DNA from: Alopecurus myosuroides
Lineage: Eukaryota; Streptophyta; Magnoliopsida; Poales; Poaceae
Assembly: GCA_028641055.1 (NCBI GenBank)
Contig: CM054057.1
Coordinates: 402,432,814 to 402,496,813, forward strand
Length of the DNA stretch: 64,000 bases
Reading direction: 5' to 3'
Shown here: positions 21,348-31,538 of the stretch, one piece after another
How the letters are laid out: the number at the start of each line of letters is the position of its first letter
Numbering within the stretch: the first letter of the stretch is position 1
The notes under the pieces: generated by a model
The model's database searches: none
The model's input: the letters and a program-made list of their open reading frames with translations, nothing else
Told to the model about the DNA's origin: nothing
Translations under genes and position numbers: made by a program

Positions 21348-24300
21348 TCAGGAAAGCTCAGATATCACTCGCTCGCACTTCTCCTCGAGGATTTTCACGG
21401 CTTCTGTGAAGAGCACTTCTGGGGGGAGAGCTCCGGTGGACTCGATTGTAACTAAACCAGCACAAGTAATAGAAAAAGCATGGTGGTCAGCAACAGGCTA
21501 AGCGAATTCCAAGCATTATAACCAGGTCATGCGGTACTTACAGATGAAGTGGTCTCTGACACGCCGAAGCTCTACTTGAGGTTCTGCTTCATCATCTACT
21601 TTTCCTTTATCATCAGCCACTTTTACTTTATCTTTGACTTTATCATCGACCACTTTAACACATTCCCTACAAAGGGTGCATGCCCTTGGCTTTGCAACAA
21701 CTGCTCTCTTCCTCCCTACATATATATAGGGTTAACATAAGATTCAGGTAAGAACGCATCTTGGAACATATGATTACCTATATCTACACTAGAACTATCA
21801 AAATGTTTTTAATCTCTTAGCTAACTCTTTATCCCTTGTGAGTTTAACTACCTCCCATGCTGGCTTTCTACGAAAATGAAAGCTGAGGTTATTTGGCAAG
21901 TTAGAAAAGATTCAGAAACAGCAATCTCTGGTGACAAAGTAAATCGAGTGAATTGCTGAAGAGCGAACAGTAGTATTAGCCAGTCTTCACACAACCACTG
22001 TGGTAGGTGCTTATTGCTTATTAAAAAGTAGCTTCCTCCACTCACCCTCCTAAACATCCACTAAACCAAACCAGAAAGATGAGCTAATAAATGTAATGAA
22101 CTAATGATATGCATATGAGATTCAGTGGATGGAACTTGTTCAGACTGCTTATATTGTACTATCCGCTGATAAAAAAATATACATAGTTATTCGGAAGCTC
22201 TGGTCTTCTGGTTTGATAAATACTATGCAATCTCTGTGTGTTTGTGTTTCATGGTCACGGGCCTGGGGCCTGCAGCCGGTCAGCATGTCCAAGGCATCTG
22301 ATAGAGATGAGTTACTTTCCTAACTACATGGAAACGGTTGTAGTAGTTGCAGCAGGATAGGCGCATGTGACATACACAGGCAAGGAAACCTGGTAGATGG
22401 GTCTTAAGCCGCAAGTATCCTTTATACGTCTTGGGTATGAATCGAGATCCGACTTGTGAATCAAGTTGGTTGTCCTATAAAAAACTAATGTGTAAATCGT
22501 TTTAGTCCAGCAATTAATAACAGGACTTCATTAAGCCTCAGAGCCTCGCTCTCTCTCAAGTCCGGGAGGAGCCCAGCCACCGGGTTGAAAAGGGTGAGAG
22601 CCCTACTCCAGTCTTTTCGGACCATTATGCGCCTCAATTTACCCGTTGTGGACAAAGGTCCTGCCGATTTGGTCTCAAGATAATTGCTGCTCTGCCATTA
22701 TAGTACTCCTGTGTTCATACCTGCACTCTGGAAGCTTTCCTTCATTTTGTGGCTTTTGTCTAGTAATAATTTGCTAACCAGTGAGTGTCTGAGAAAACAT
22801 GTTTTCTCTACTTCGAGTTGGGTTCTGAAGTACCAGTCACTTATTTCTAGACCATGCTGAATTATCTCTGAATACGTTAAAAGATACTGGTATGAACTAT
22901 GCTGAATTGCTGGTCTCTGCTTGGTGATTCTAGACTTGTGCAGGGGCTACATGTGACAACTTATAGGGATTGTGAAGAAGAAAAATGTAGTTACGTAAAT
23001 TTGGCTAGTGCTGAAGGAAAGAAGATGCTGGAAGGAGATGTGGCAACCTGGAAGAGCTGAGAGATCCTGTGAATGCATACATTCTTGTAGTGAAACAGAA
23101 TGCTTGTGTAGTGTTTTTTTTTTGTTGCTGTCGGGGTTGTAATGAGCTAGAAGTCTTGGAAGTTGTGCACTTTGTCAGGGCAGTGGTCGTACAAAACAAC
23201 TCAAACTGAGAACCGTGGTTGGTTTGGATGCTTCATTTTCTGTCAAAATTGGACAGGACTTTTTATTTCTGTCAAAATTGCAGAAAACACCACCAAATAC
23301 TGTATCAAGAGCTGGAGATGACTTGGTAGAGTTACTGTTACTAGGATTGGCAAACTACTCCCTTGCTGCCCAAATATAACAGTCAAAAACTAGGAACAAG
23401 TACACCAACAGCTTATAAGAGTTCCTCAGACTGTCAAAACACGAAGTGAAAGACAAGTTACCATTTCCCAGGTCTTCAAGGTCAAAAACATTAACTGGGC
23501 ATTTTTTCACTAGCTGCTCCGCATCACCATCTTTAATTTCTTTGAGAAGAACAACCTATATGATAACAAGATAATCAACAGTGGAGGTAGCAACAATGTG
23601 CAGTTGCTTGCCATTTAATTATTGGAAATTCTATGACAAGAACTTTACCTCAGGGAGCATCCTGTACCAGGCTGTAGCAACTGGAGACCACTTTGCATGA
23701 ACTTTCCCCACTCCCTTAACAGCATGTGCCTCAAGCTCAATAGCCTAAATAGAAAAAAAGAATATAATATGGTAAACATTTAACACAAACAACACCATAC
23801 TGAAACTACATAGAAGAATTTTGAAGTAGCGAACCAGCCAGAAGAACACATCTTTGCAAAATTTTCTATGCACTGATGCCCATGAACTTAGGCTTGATTA
23901 TTGAAATCAAGCCAAAAGGCTATTCATATAAATTAAGGCAAAGCTGCAAACATTACAACTCGTAATTTACTACATTAAATACTTTCTTGTACCGTGTGGA
24001 CTGAACAGAACACTTTAATCGAAATGTTTTGTACAAAAGGACATCAGATAGAACCATCAGCTAATTGTACAAAGAAATATCTCTACTATATAATTTTGTT
24101 TGACGACCGTACTCATATGTCAGGCGTTTTTCAGTTTAACCCCTCTGGATATGGAAACTTAACCCGCAGTCCCTCGTGGTCAGTTCTTTCTTGTCCTTTC
24201 TTTGGTTCGCAGACGCACGAGAGCCCCGTTGACCCACGAGCAGCACCTCCACTGGATCCCCTTCCTACTCCTGTCTATGAGCGGCAGTGAGGCGGCGACC

Positions 24301-27300
24301 AGCGGCCGCCGACTGAACTCCCGAATCCTCCCCACGCGAGAAAGCAAACCATGTGCGCGGTCTCCCCGCTATACCTGGCCATAACTCGGGCCGGGCTTCA
24401 GGCCAGGCCTAAAAAGCCCGCAGCAGAAACCCAAGGCCCGGTCCGACCGGCGAGCCTAGTTTTCAGATCCAAGCCCATCGCACAAAAACTGCCGGGGGCT
24501 TTCGGGCCTCGGGCCGGGCCTCTTTGTTAAAACACCAAAAACCAAGGCCCAGGCCAGACCCGGCCCGGCATTCGGGCTCAAAACTGAGGCCCAGGCCTGG
24601 CCCACGAAAAAATCCCATCGGGCCTAGGCCCAGGAATTTCAGGCCGGGCTTTTTATGGCCAGGTATACTCCCCGCAAACCCCTCTTCTTCCTTCCACTTT
24701 TTCTCAATGTCTTCCCACCTCGCACCGCACCGTGTTGCTCGAGGTTGACCCCGGCGGCTTACCCTCCTATGGTGAGATGGACCTCGCCGGCTTTCCCTGC
24801 TGCAGGTTAACCTCCTCCTGTGGAGAGATGGCCGCGGGGATAGACCTTGCGCCGGCTTACCCTCCTATGGCGACATGGCCGGAGATGGACCTCGCGCCGG
24901 CACATCCTCCAGTGGGACCCGCCAGCCCAGTTGGCTAACAAGAGTTCCCCTCGCCATACGGGGCGACAACGAGGGCGAGTGCTTGGTGACAGAGGCTCAG
25001 GATACAACCCATATACACCGGTCGAATTTGTCTCCTTCATAGCTATCATACAGATGTTGATAGCAGAGCCTGAAACTGTATTGCAACCTGGTGCTTATAT
25101 AATATCTGAGCCCTGAACTCCAAGGTAAATTGCAAAACTGAAATATTTGGTATCACTTCTACATGCAGTGGAGAACAACGGTAGAGATACTGCATTACAA
25201 GTCTTCCAGTTGTTGTCTTTAATTCACATATTATTTGGGAAGTCTTAGCTTTTAGATATAGTCAGGCCATAGAGTGAAGTACAGGAGTTTCTCTCCAAAG
25301 GGAAAAGGTAGCTTAGAAACGCTAGCAGAATTTGTTCTGATGGAGTGAAGGATTCCTGCATCTTACGGGTTATAGGAAAAAATTGAGTAAGTTGAAGATT
25401 TGGTGCGAGTCGCTCTAAGGTAGCACTGATTGAACTGGTCTTAATGAGTCCATTCAGGACTCTCTCCTCCTGTTCTTTAATGCTTCATTTTGACAAATGA
25501 TGTCAATACTATCTGAATTCCTTATAAGGACCCTGCTACTTCAGCTCTCTGAAATTACATTGCGACTCGGCAGCATTGCCTCGGTTTGTTGCTTCACTTT
25601 GGGTAGTTATGCCTTTATTCTACCAAATTGACAACGAATATTCTTGAAGCTTTCAGTAATTTTAGCTACTTGCGATACTTAAAACTGATTGCTCATGAAG
25701 TTGAGAAGATCATCCTGACAGATCTGGTGTTCTGGGGGCTTCAATGCCTATCTTTGGAGATGCACTGTACAACTTTCACCACAATAGAAGAAGGGGCTTT
25801 GCCCTTCTATATTACACACTTCAATTGCTCCGATATGATCTACACATGGCCTTAGCAACGTAAAAATATAATGTCTCAAACGTCTTAAGGAGATCACTCT
25901 TCATCCTAGAGTAGTTTAGCTACTGAAATCTGTTATCCTATAGTGTCAGAGCGAGCTGATAGTAGGACAGTAGTAAGTTATATTGCATCGCAGGGATCAA
26001 TTGTTATGTGGGGAACCACATATGGTAGGTTCAGATTCGGATTAGGTGCAGAGTCCTCTTTAGATTCAGTTGAAGAGTCCTCTTTAGATTCAGTTGAAGA
26101 GTCCAGATTGTATCTCCTTTGAGTCAGCTTGTGAGCCAAGTTATCCCTCCTATATATTGGGCTTCTATCACAATCAATAAAGCAATGAGAATTCAGAGTA
26201 TTTACTATTTATTAGGTCTAGAGTAATTAGGTTTGTTTCATCTGGTATAAGAGCCATCTACGATGGAGGACGATCTCAAGGACGAGGACATCAGCCTCCT
26301 GCTTAAGGAACTGGCGACCCAGCAGAAGGAAGTCGTAGCACAGCAAACCGCCAACCAAAGCCTTCATGGAGCGCATCGTCCAGCGCCTCGATGCCCTGGA
26401 GCAGCGCCCTGGCGCTCCAGCTGTCGCTCTGGTAGACCCTCAAGCATGGGTGCTCAACTTCATCGGCCCGCACACGACGTTTCAGCCGGCAACCAACAGC
26501 TCCTCCGACGCCTCCTCCACACCAGCCCATGCCTCGGCCGCCTTCGCGGCCACCACCCCCACCCTCATAACGTCAGGATCTGATCCGCGCCTTCTCCCAT
26601 CGCCGCCCCACTTTCCGACCTCCCAGATCTTTCCGCAGCAAACAGGCCCTCCACCACCCCACCACCAGCCCTCTTACCCTTCGTTCAACCCAGCCCTCCA
26701 TGTCTCTCCACCACCACCGCCCTACCAGCAGTCCCCCCGCCACCCCTTACCAGCCACCGCCTCAACCACAACAGACCCAGCCCACTTATGCAGCTTCGCC
26801 ATACCTCGCATCTATTTCACCCCTCCCTTACCAGCACCAAAACCCTAGTTACGGCTCTAGCTCCGGTGTCCCATGCTTCCACAAACTCGACTTTCCAGCT
26901 TACGATGGTTCCGTCAATCCGCTCGGTTGGCTTCATCGGTGCGAGCAGTTTTTTCGGGGTCAGCGCACAGCGGAAGCTGACAAGGTGTGGAAAGCGGCAT
27001 ACCACCTTGTCGACAATGCTCGGTTCTGGTGCCTGCACTTCAAGCGCGATCACGGCATTCCCTCCTGGCAGCACTTCAAGGATGCGTGTCACCTTCAGTT
27101 TGGGCCGTCTGTACGCGCCAATCCCCTAAGCGAACTGGCTCGACTTCCGTTCAGCTCCACTGTTGATGACTACACTAACAGATTTATGGCGCTGCTGTGC
27201 AGGACCAGCGAGCCATTAAGCTCAGCCCAACACTGTTTCCTGTATACAGCTAGACTTCCCGAGGCCCTCAAAGTTGATGCTGAACTTTAGCAACGGTTGA

Positions 27301-30300
27301 CTTCCACGCTGCCATCTCCTTCGCCAAGGCCTATGAGCAGCGGCATTGCCCTCCACCAACATCACCACAACAGCCTTTTGGGTCTACAAAGCCCTTGTGC
27401 CCCTCTAGTACTCCTGCAGTCAACACAGCTACATTATCTTCCCCGCCAGCACAACTAGCACTAATGTCAACCACTCCAGAGCCAACCCCACAACGGCAGG
27501 TTCGGCGTCTCACTCAAGCAGAGTTTGCAGATCGTCGTCGTCAGGGCCTTTGCTTCAACTGCGATGAGATTTATGTTAGGGGTCACTCGTGTGCACGACT
27601 CTTCTTCATCGAGGATGAGGACTATGACCAAGAGAGCTCCATAACTTGATAGCCTACAGCTTGTGGACAAGCTGTTTTTCGAGGAAGGGAGAGATGTTAT
27701 GTGGGGAACCACATATGGTAGGTTCAGATTCGGATTAGGTGTAGAGTCCTGTTTAGATTCAGTTAAAGAGTCCAGATTGTATCTCCTTTGAGTCGGCTTG
27801 TGAGCCAAGTTATCCCTCCTATGTATTGGGCTTCTCCCACGATCAATAAAGCAATGAGAATTCAGAGTATTTACTATTTATTAGGTCTAGAGTAATTAGG
27901 TTTGTTTCATCAATTCAAGAACCTGATATTCAAACACTAAACCAGGGACTAGGAACATCTTCTGTGATGAGGAAACAAAACAATTGTGGTTTAACGAGTC
28001 AATGCAAAATAAATATTTCAAGCATAATTTTGATCATGAGGTTGTCATATTCGGATGATGTGAAACAATTTAAACCCTTTGAAATAGGAAATATGTTGGC
28101 TACATTTATTTCTTTAATCATAGCTTTTGTTTTGTCTAACTTAGAAAACACTGCATCAAACAAATTGGGGGTCGTTTTTTTAGGAACAGCTATCATGCTA
28201 GGCGTAAATATTTTATCTAGGAATTTATATCTTTTCATGTCTGTCATGTTCCGTAGCATCGCACGGGCAACTTGCTAGTAACTATAATAACAACAAATTA
28301 CCTGTCCTGGCCCAAGCCTTGCAATTGTTATATCTTTGTACTTCACACCAAGAGAACTTTCAGATGTCTTCTGTTGGCTTTGACCAAAAGATGTGTAGGT
28401 CTTCGGTTTGTCCCCAGATAGCGCAGGAGATGCAATAGTTAATTGGCTACCTTCTGGCAACCACTCCAATTGACCAGACTTCACTGCAAGTCAAGAAAGT
28501 TGTAAGCACTTGATATACTGCAAAATCCCAACCATATCCCATAATATAATTAGATAATGCTAAACAGTACAGAGAAGTAAAACAATAGAACTAAAATTGA
28601 AATGTTTAATTATTTATTGACTTAAGACAAAGTTATTTAGCAAAATAATTTCTTGGTAACGATTAGCACAAGACATTACAAGATAGGGCACTGAAGGTTT
28701 TCCAAGTGAGATGAATAAGCAGAAGCATAGTACCAAATATCCACTTGTCGATTCATCATTTTTATACACGTGCAACAAAATAAATTTGCTTAGGTGGACA
28801 TTGTAGATTAAGCAAGGAAACACACATTTATTTTCAAATTTCAAGAGCAACGAGCTAAACGATACAGAAGAATAAGCTGTCTGATTATTGAGGAAGAAAT
28901 AATTTGTTGGATGATATACATTTGAAGAGCAACATTCCTAACAAAAAAAATACTAATAAACTGTACTAGGGACCAGGTTGCAGGTGGATGAGATATACCT
29001 GTAAGACGTTGGGAACCCTTTTCACATGAAACATGCAGTTTGTATACAATAGTATTCCTTTCATTTGGGACATCATCTGCAAAACAAGATAAAAGCATAA
29101 GATGGCCCTTATTGTAAAAATGCAACCCTGTTTAAATGTGAAACATCAGAATTTTATGTCACTGACCGGAGATATAATCAAAAAGCCTTGGGTCTGCATC
29201 AAGTGGAATAAGGCCTAGTCGATGTGATAGGACCTCATCTGCTATAACTGAGGTGTTGTCAACCATAAGGACCTTCTCAATAGCCATTGTAGGAACCTAT
29301 GAATTAATATTACAAAATACACATCTAGTCTTAGATATTGAACTGGAACCCAAACATATATGACTTGCTAGAATATACTCAACAAATAATTTTCAAGATG
29401 GTAAAGAACACAGCAATGTGCATACCTCTGCAATGAGGATTCTCCGGAAAGCATTAACTATGGATGCATCAACACCAATCATATCAAACTCCATATCATC
29501 CTCTGTAAGTCGATTTATCTTGATTTTAAAGTTATTGCAGAACTTCTCCACTGACACACTATTATCAACTCCCATAGCAGCAAAAGCACCCGAGTATTGA
29601 AACCCTTCCGTCTTTTGAAACATATATAAGAGAAAGCATACAAAATTAAAATATGAGCTATCAGTGTCAGCCCTCCAATAGTAACAAATACTCCCTCTGA
29701 TCCATAAAAAGTGTCGCTCACTTAGTACAAAATGAGCGACACTTTTTATGGATCGGAGGGAGTAGAAAAGTCAGCTTTAAAAATGAAATGCAAAACTGCA
29801 TTAAAGCAACGACATTTTGCCAGTATAATTGAACAATTATGAATCAATATACCAAATACCGCAAAACTGAAAATATGGTTTTTTGGCTAGCAACCAAACC
29901 AAATTTCAAGTAAATACGTCTCCTAAACAATCTTTTTACTACAAGGAGCACGAGTTAGCACGCAAAGATATTTAAGAGTGTGAAGCCTTTAACAGCAGTA
30001 GTAGCACAGCAAGCGATGGTGGAAAACAAAAGCACCTTCATTAACATATTACACTAATTAGCCAATTAGATGTTATATAAGATAGACTGATTTCTGTTTC
30101 TAGGAGAAATTAGGTTCCTAAATACTAAGAAATTTGCAGAGCAGATGATTTCTACGAAGATTGAGGAATTCATCACACAAATAATTTAACCGCAGAAAAA
30201 TGACTACATGCATAACGGTGTATGGAAATCACCAATACGTAAGGAAACAAAAGAAAAAAGGTGGCATATAGATGGATACATGACTGGGGGCATCGGCCTT

Positions 30301-30408
30301 GCAGATAACACGGGTGCGCTGGAGCTCAAGGTGGTCCGGAAGCTTGTTTCGCGATTGCCTGGGCGCATCATCCATGTCCTTAGCGGATTTGGCACCCTTC
30401 TTGGTCAT
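21348..30408 (-). CDS. RPAC1: RNA polymerases I and III subunit RPAC1 (AC40), nine exons, 390 aa
   Basis: This encodes the alpha-like subunit shared by nuclear RNA polymerases I and III; by family knowledge it pairs with AC19 to start assembly of both enzymes. Exons on the minus strand: 30408-30280, 29611-29426, 29296-29167, 29076-28999, 28483-28302, 23744-23649, 23555-23462, 21715-21542, 21451-21348. All eight introns are GT-AG and the phases join without a stop, giving 390 codons. Landmarks: [10 protein letters not shown] start; [18 protein letters not shown] (residues 85-102), the dimerisation-domain signature; [37 protein letters not shown] (about 242-261); a cysteine cluster CTLCREC (311-317); and [19 protein letters not shown] near the end. 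The start is supported by absence of any upstream ATG in about 350 bases. Unusual points are a Lys/Asp-rich insert at about 319-343 and a transposon-filled intron 5. The gene looks functional. Confidence 0.93.
21716..23461 (-). other. RPAC1 intron 7 (1746 bp)
   Basis: The intron lies between exon 7 (donor GTAACT after the Gly codon's first base) and exon 8 (acceptor ATATGTAG). It is long for this gene, but I could not identify a mobile element in it; a homopolymer T-run at 23108-23118 and a GC-richer patch near 22520-22640 are the only irregularities. Confidence 0.6.
24181..25116 (+). pseudogene. Exon-like GC-rich segment captured in the Helitron, unidentified
   Basis: Two stretches either side of the hAT MITE look like a host-gene 5' end: GC-rich, with open frames at 24202-24384 and 24732-25116, interrupted by the MITE. 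The later frame ends YIISEP and passes through a phrase [19 protein letters not shown]. Within it a ~70-base unit is imperfectly repeated (CTTACCCTCCTATGG at 24758 and 24856; GAGATGGACCTCGC at 24773 and 24883). I do not recognise the protein. The position inside a Helitron suggests capture, not a resident gene. Confidence 0.35.
24370..24667. mobile_element. hAT-type MITE, 298 bp, 8-bp TSD
   Basis: Inverted ends TATACCTGGCCATAA (24370) and its complement (ending 24667) are flanked by a perfect 8-bp direct repeat CTCCCCGC (24362-24369 and 24668-24675), the target length of the hAT superfamily. The interior is made almost entirely of GGGCC/GGCCC-type words in both orientations, with AAGCCC arms, and can fold into an extended GC-rich structure. 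Confidence 0.8.
25628..25855 (+). pseudogene. LRR fragment of an NLR-type disease-resistance gene
   Basis: The frame contains [20 protein letters not shown], then [16 protein letters not shown], then [11 protein letters not shown] before a stop at 25855. The sequence pattern '[35 protein letters not shown]' is a familiar leucine-rich-repeat stretch near the C-terminus of grass NBS-LRR proteins, which perceive pathogen effectors in the cytoplasm. Only ~75 codons survive and no NB-ARC motifs are nearby. It sits on the strand opposite to RPAC1 inside the Helitron, so it is a captured piece, not part of the host gene. Confidence 0.5.
26002..27909 (+). mobile_element. Gag-only LTR element (TR-GAG type), 1908 bp, TSD TCAAT
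   Basis: Two short LTRs (26002-26240, 239 bp; 27695-27909, 215 bp) with TGTTATGTGG...GTTTGTTTCA ends are flanked by perfect TCAAT duplications (25997-26001, 27910-27914). A PBS-like TGGTATAAGAGC (26243) close to the tRNA-iMet site follows the first LTR, and GAGGAAGGGAGAGA (27681-27694) is the polypurine tract. The 5' LTR has a 24-bp internal duplication absent from the 3' LTR; outside it I count 8 differences in 215 aligned bases (~3.7%). Only gag is encoded. It lies within the Helitron in RPAC1 intron 5. Confidence 0.85.
26263..27649 (+). pseudogene. Gag of the TR-GAG element, frameshifted
   Basis: The N-terminus ([20 protein letters not shown]) is a short helical, Gln-rich segment. A frame change leads into a long Pro/Ser-rich linker (to about 26848). 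The capsid domain follows in another frame (26870-27290): [56 protein letters not shown], the usual gypsy Retrotrans_gag pattern. After a TAG at 27288-27290, a zinc-knuckle-like stretch ([20 protein letters not shown], about 27549-27606) lies in a third frame and ends in an acidic tail. No protease, reverse transcriptase or integrase exists, so the element must have depended on another for mobility. Three frame interruptions mean this copy makes no full protein. Confidence 0.7.
29612..30279 (-). other. RPAC1 intron 1 (668 bp)
   Basis: Donor GTATCC after codon 43 and acceptor TTTCAAAAG before codon 44. It contains the Stowaway MITE at 29691-29762; the rest is AT-rich and featureless. Confidence 0.7.
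29691..29762. mobile_element. Stowaway MITE, 72 bp, TSD TA
   Basis: CTCCCTCTGATCCATAAAAA ... TTTTTATGGATCGGAGGGAG forms an almost perfect palindrome (arms of about 32 bases, loop about 8) between TA dinucleotides (29689-29690 and 29763-29764). This is a very short Tc1/mariner-derived MITE in intron 1 of RPAC1. Near-identical arms suggest a fairly recent insertion. Confidence 0.85.
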
Positions 30409-30769
30409 GCTTCCTTGCCCTCTTGTTCACTCTTGTACTGCCGCTATATCCTGTTCTTGAGCGGAGGCAGGCCGCGGATGTGTTTCAAGAAGATGGGAGG
30501 TCGAAGAAAAGAAGCTGGTTGTATGAGGGACCGCCGGCGCCGGGGTAGCCACTGGAGGGCCGTGGAGGAGGACGAGGGCGGCCGAGGCGTGGCGGCCAGC
30601 GGGACGAGGCCGTGGCGGCGTGGCACCGGCGTCGAGTGGGATAGTCGGGCGCGCGCGTCGCAGATAAGAGAAGAACTGGGGAAGGTGGCCCACGGCGGAG
30701 TCGCGCAGGCGTCGGCAGTAGCTAGGGGCGGCGGGAGAAAATAGGAGGAGGCGGCGCTAGGGAAGGCGT
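30409..30769 (-). promoter_or_regulatory. Probable RPAC1 5' UTR
   Basis: GC-rich DNA upstream of the RPAC1 initiator, pyrimidine-rich on the minus strand. On that strand no ATG occurs between about 30760 and the start codon at 30408, which supports both a leader role and the chosen start. Open frames on both strands here are by-products of GC content. Confidence 0.5.
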
Positions 30770-30930
30770 GCGCGCGGGGAAGAGAACTAGGAGGGGAGAG
30801 AGAGAGAGAGAGGCTGGGAGGGAGAGAGATAGGGGATGGGTGGGCCGGTTGGGCTTAGGGTTTACGTCGGTATGGGTCTTAAGCTTATGTGGGCTTAGTA
30901 GGTGACAGAGATGGCTAGGGCGGCCCATTT
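30770..30930 (-). promoter_or_regulatory. RPAC1 promoter with site II motifs and telo-box
   Basis: Within about 110 bases there are TGGGCC at 30841-30846, TGGGCT at 30850-30855 and 30890-30895, and GGCCCA at 30922-30927, all forms of the plant site II element (TGGGCY, either strand). A telo-box, AAACCCTAA on the minus strand, lies at 30855-30863, next to a site II copy. A (GA)n tract at 30797-30812 gives CT repeats on the coding strand. This combination is the known signature of growth-linked genes for ribosomal proteins and RNA polymerase subunits; the transcription start is inferred near 30770. No TATA box is seen. Confidence 0.6.
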
Positions 30931-31051
30931 TCTGTGTTCCTTTTCTATTTTTATTTTTTTATACAGAAAATAGAGGAAATCACTAAAGAAAGGAAATCTT
31001 TAGAAAGTGAAAATCGCGCCGTGCTGTACACTCTCGTTCTTCGTAGGTTCC

Positions 31052-31538
31052 TGTCGATTAATCATCTCAACAAGTCGCCCGGGTGATCCGGTAGGGTTTC
31101 GATTAAGAGAACGTATGGACGTTGGTGATGATCGTCGGCTAACAGGGGCACGATTTACCCAAGTTCGGGGCCCTCGTAGAGGTAAAACCCTTATTCCTGG
31201 TCTTTCGATCTGTATTATGAGTAGATCGATTACAATAGGGGGTGCTCGAGTCGAGAGTATTGTCTCGAGCTAAGGCTTTGGTGGTGAGAAGTTGATTGGA
31301 TCCCCTCCCCGGTGGTTTTCCTCGCCTTGTATAGGTGGCCAGGTCTCAAACCGTCCCCGGGGGGTTACAAACCCTAGTTTTAGGTCGGTTACAAGCTTCC
31401 TGCTTGACCCGCAAGTCTTTGCGGGTGGGCTCCTGTTGGGCCTTCTAGAACTGTATGTGGCACCTCCCTCTGGGCTCAGGTCTTGGGCCTTGGACCGGGT
31501 AGCCACACCCGATAGGTCCAGGATTCTCCCCCACGTCA
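31052..31538 (-). repeat. 3' LTR of Tat-like gypsy element A (minus strand)
   Basis: On the minus strand it would begin TGACGTGGGGGAGAATCC at 31538 and end ...TTAATCGACA at 31052, 487 bp. The next bases beyond 31538 are GTAGCCCCCGAG, the complement of a CTCGGGGGCTAC polypurine tract, parallel to the GGGGGCTAT tract beside the LTR of X-prime. A TATACAAGG TATA-like element lies near 31330 and a GGGCCC-containing primer region at 31168. The boundary at 31052 rests on the TG/CA rule alone, because the 5' LTR lies beyond the window. Confidence 0.55.

Larger units (their letters stand above)
24080..28278. mobile_element. Non-autonomous Helitron in RPAC1 intron 5
   Basis: The 5' end TCTCTACTATATAATTTTG follows an A (24079) and the 3' end CTTGCTAG is followed by a T (28279), the A|T insertion typical of Helitrons, with the CTRR terminus. 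Just before it is a short hairpin (CCGTAGC-ATC-GCACGG, 28251-28266). Inside are gene pieces: a GC-rich exon-like block (24181-25116) and an LRR fragment (25628-25855). An hAT MITE and a gag-only LTR element have inserted later, accounting for about 2.2 of the 4.2 kb. There is no Rep/helicase, so it was moved in trans. It ends 23 bases from the exon 5 donor site; without it intron 5 would be about 358 bp. Confidence 0.65.

Noticed and set aside
23005..23199. 64-codon minus-strand frame within RPAC1 intron 7 as an alternative exon
   Set aside because: No similarity to the RPAC1 family, phases do not fit and exon 7 joins exon 8 perfectly without it.
30208..30744. 178-codon plus-strand open frame overlapping RPAC1 exon 1
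   Set aside because: It is the complement of exon 1 and the GC-rich 5' UTR; no domain, and composition explains its length.
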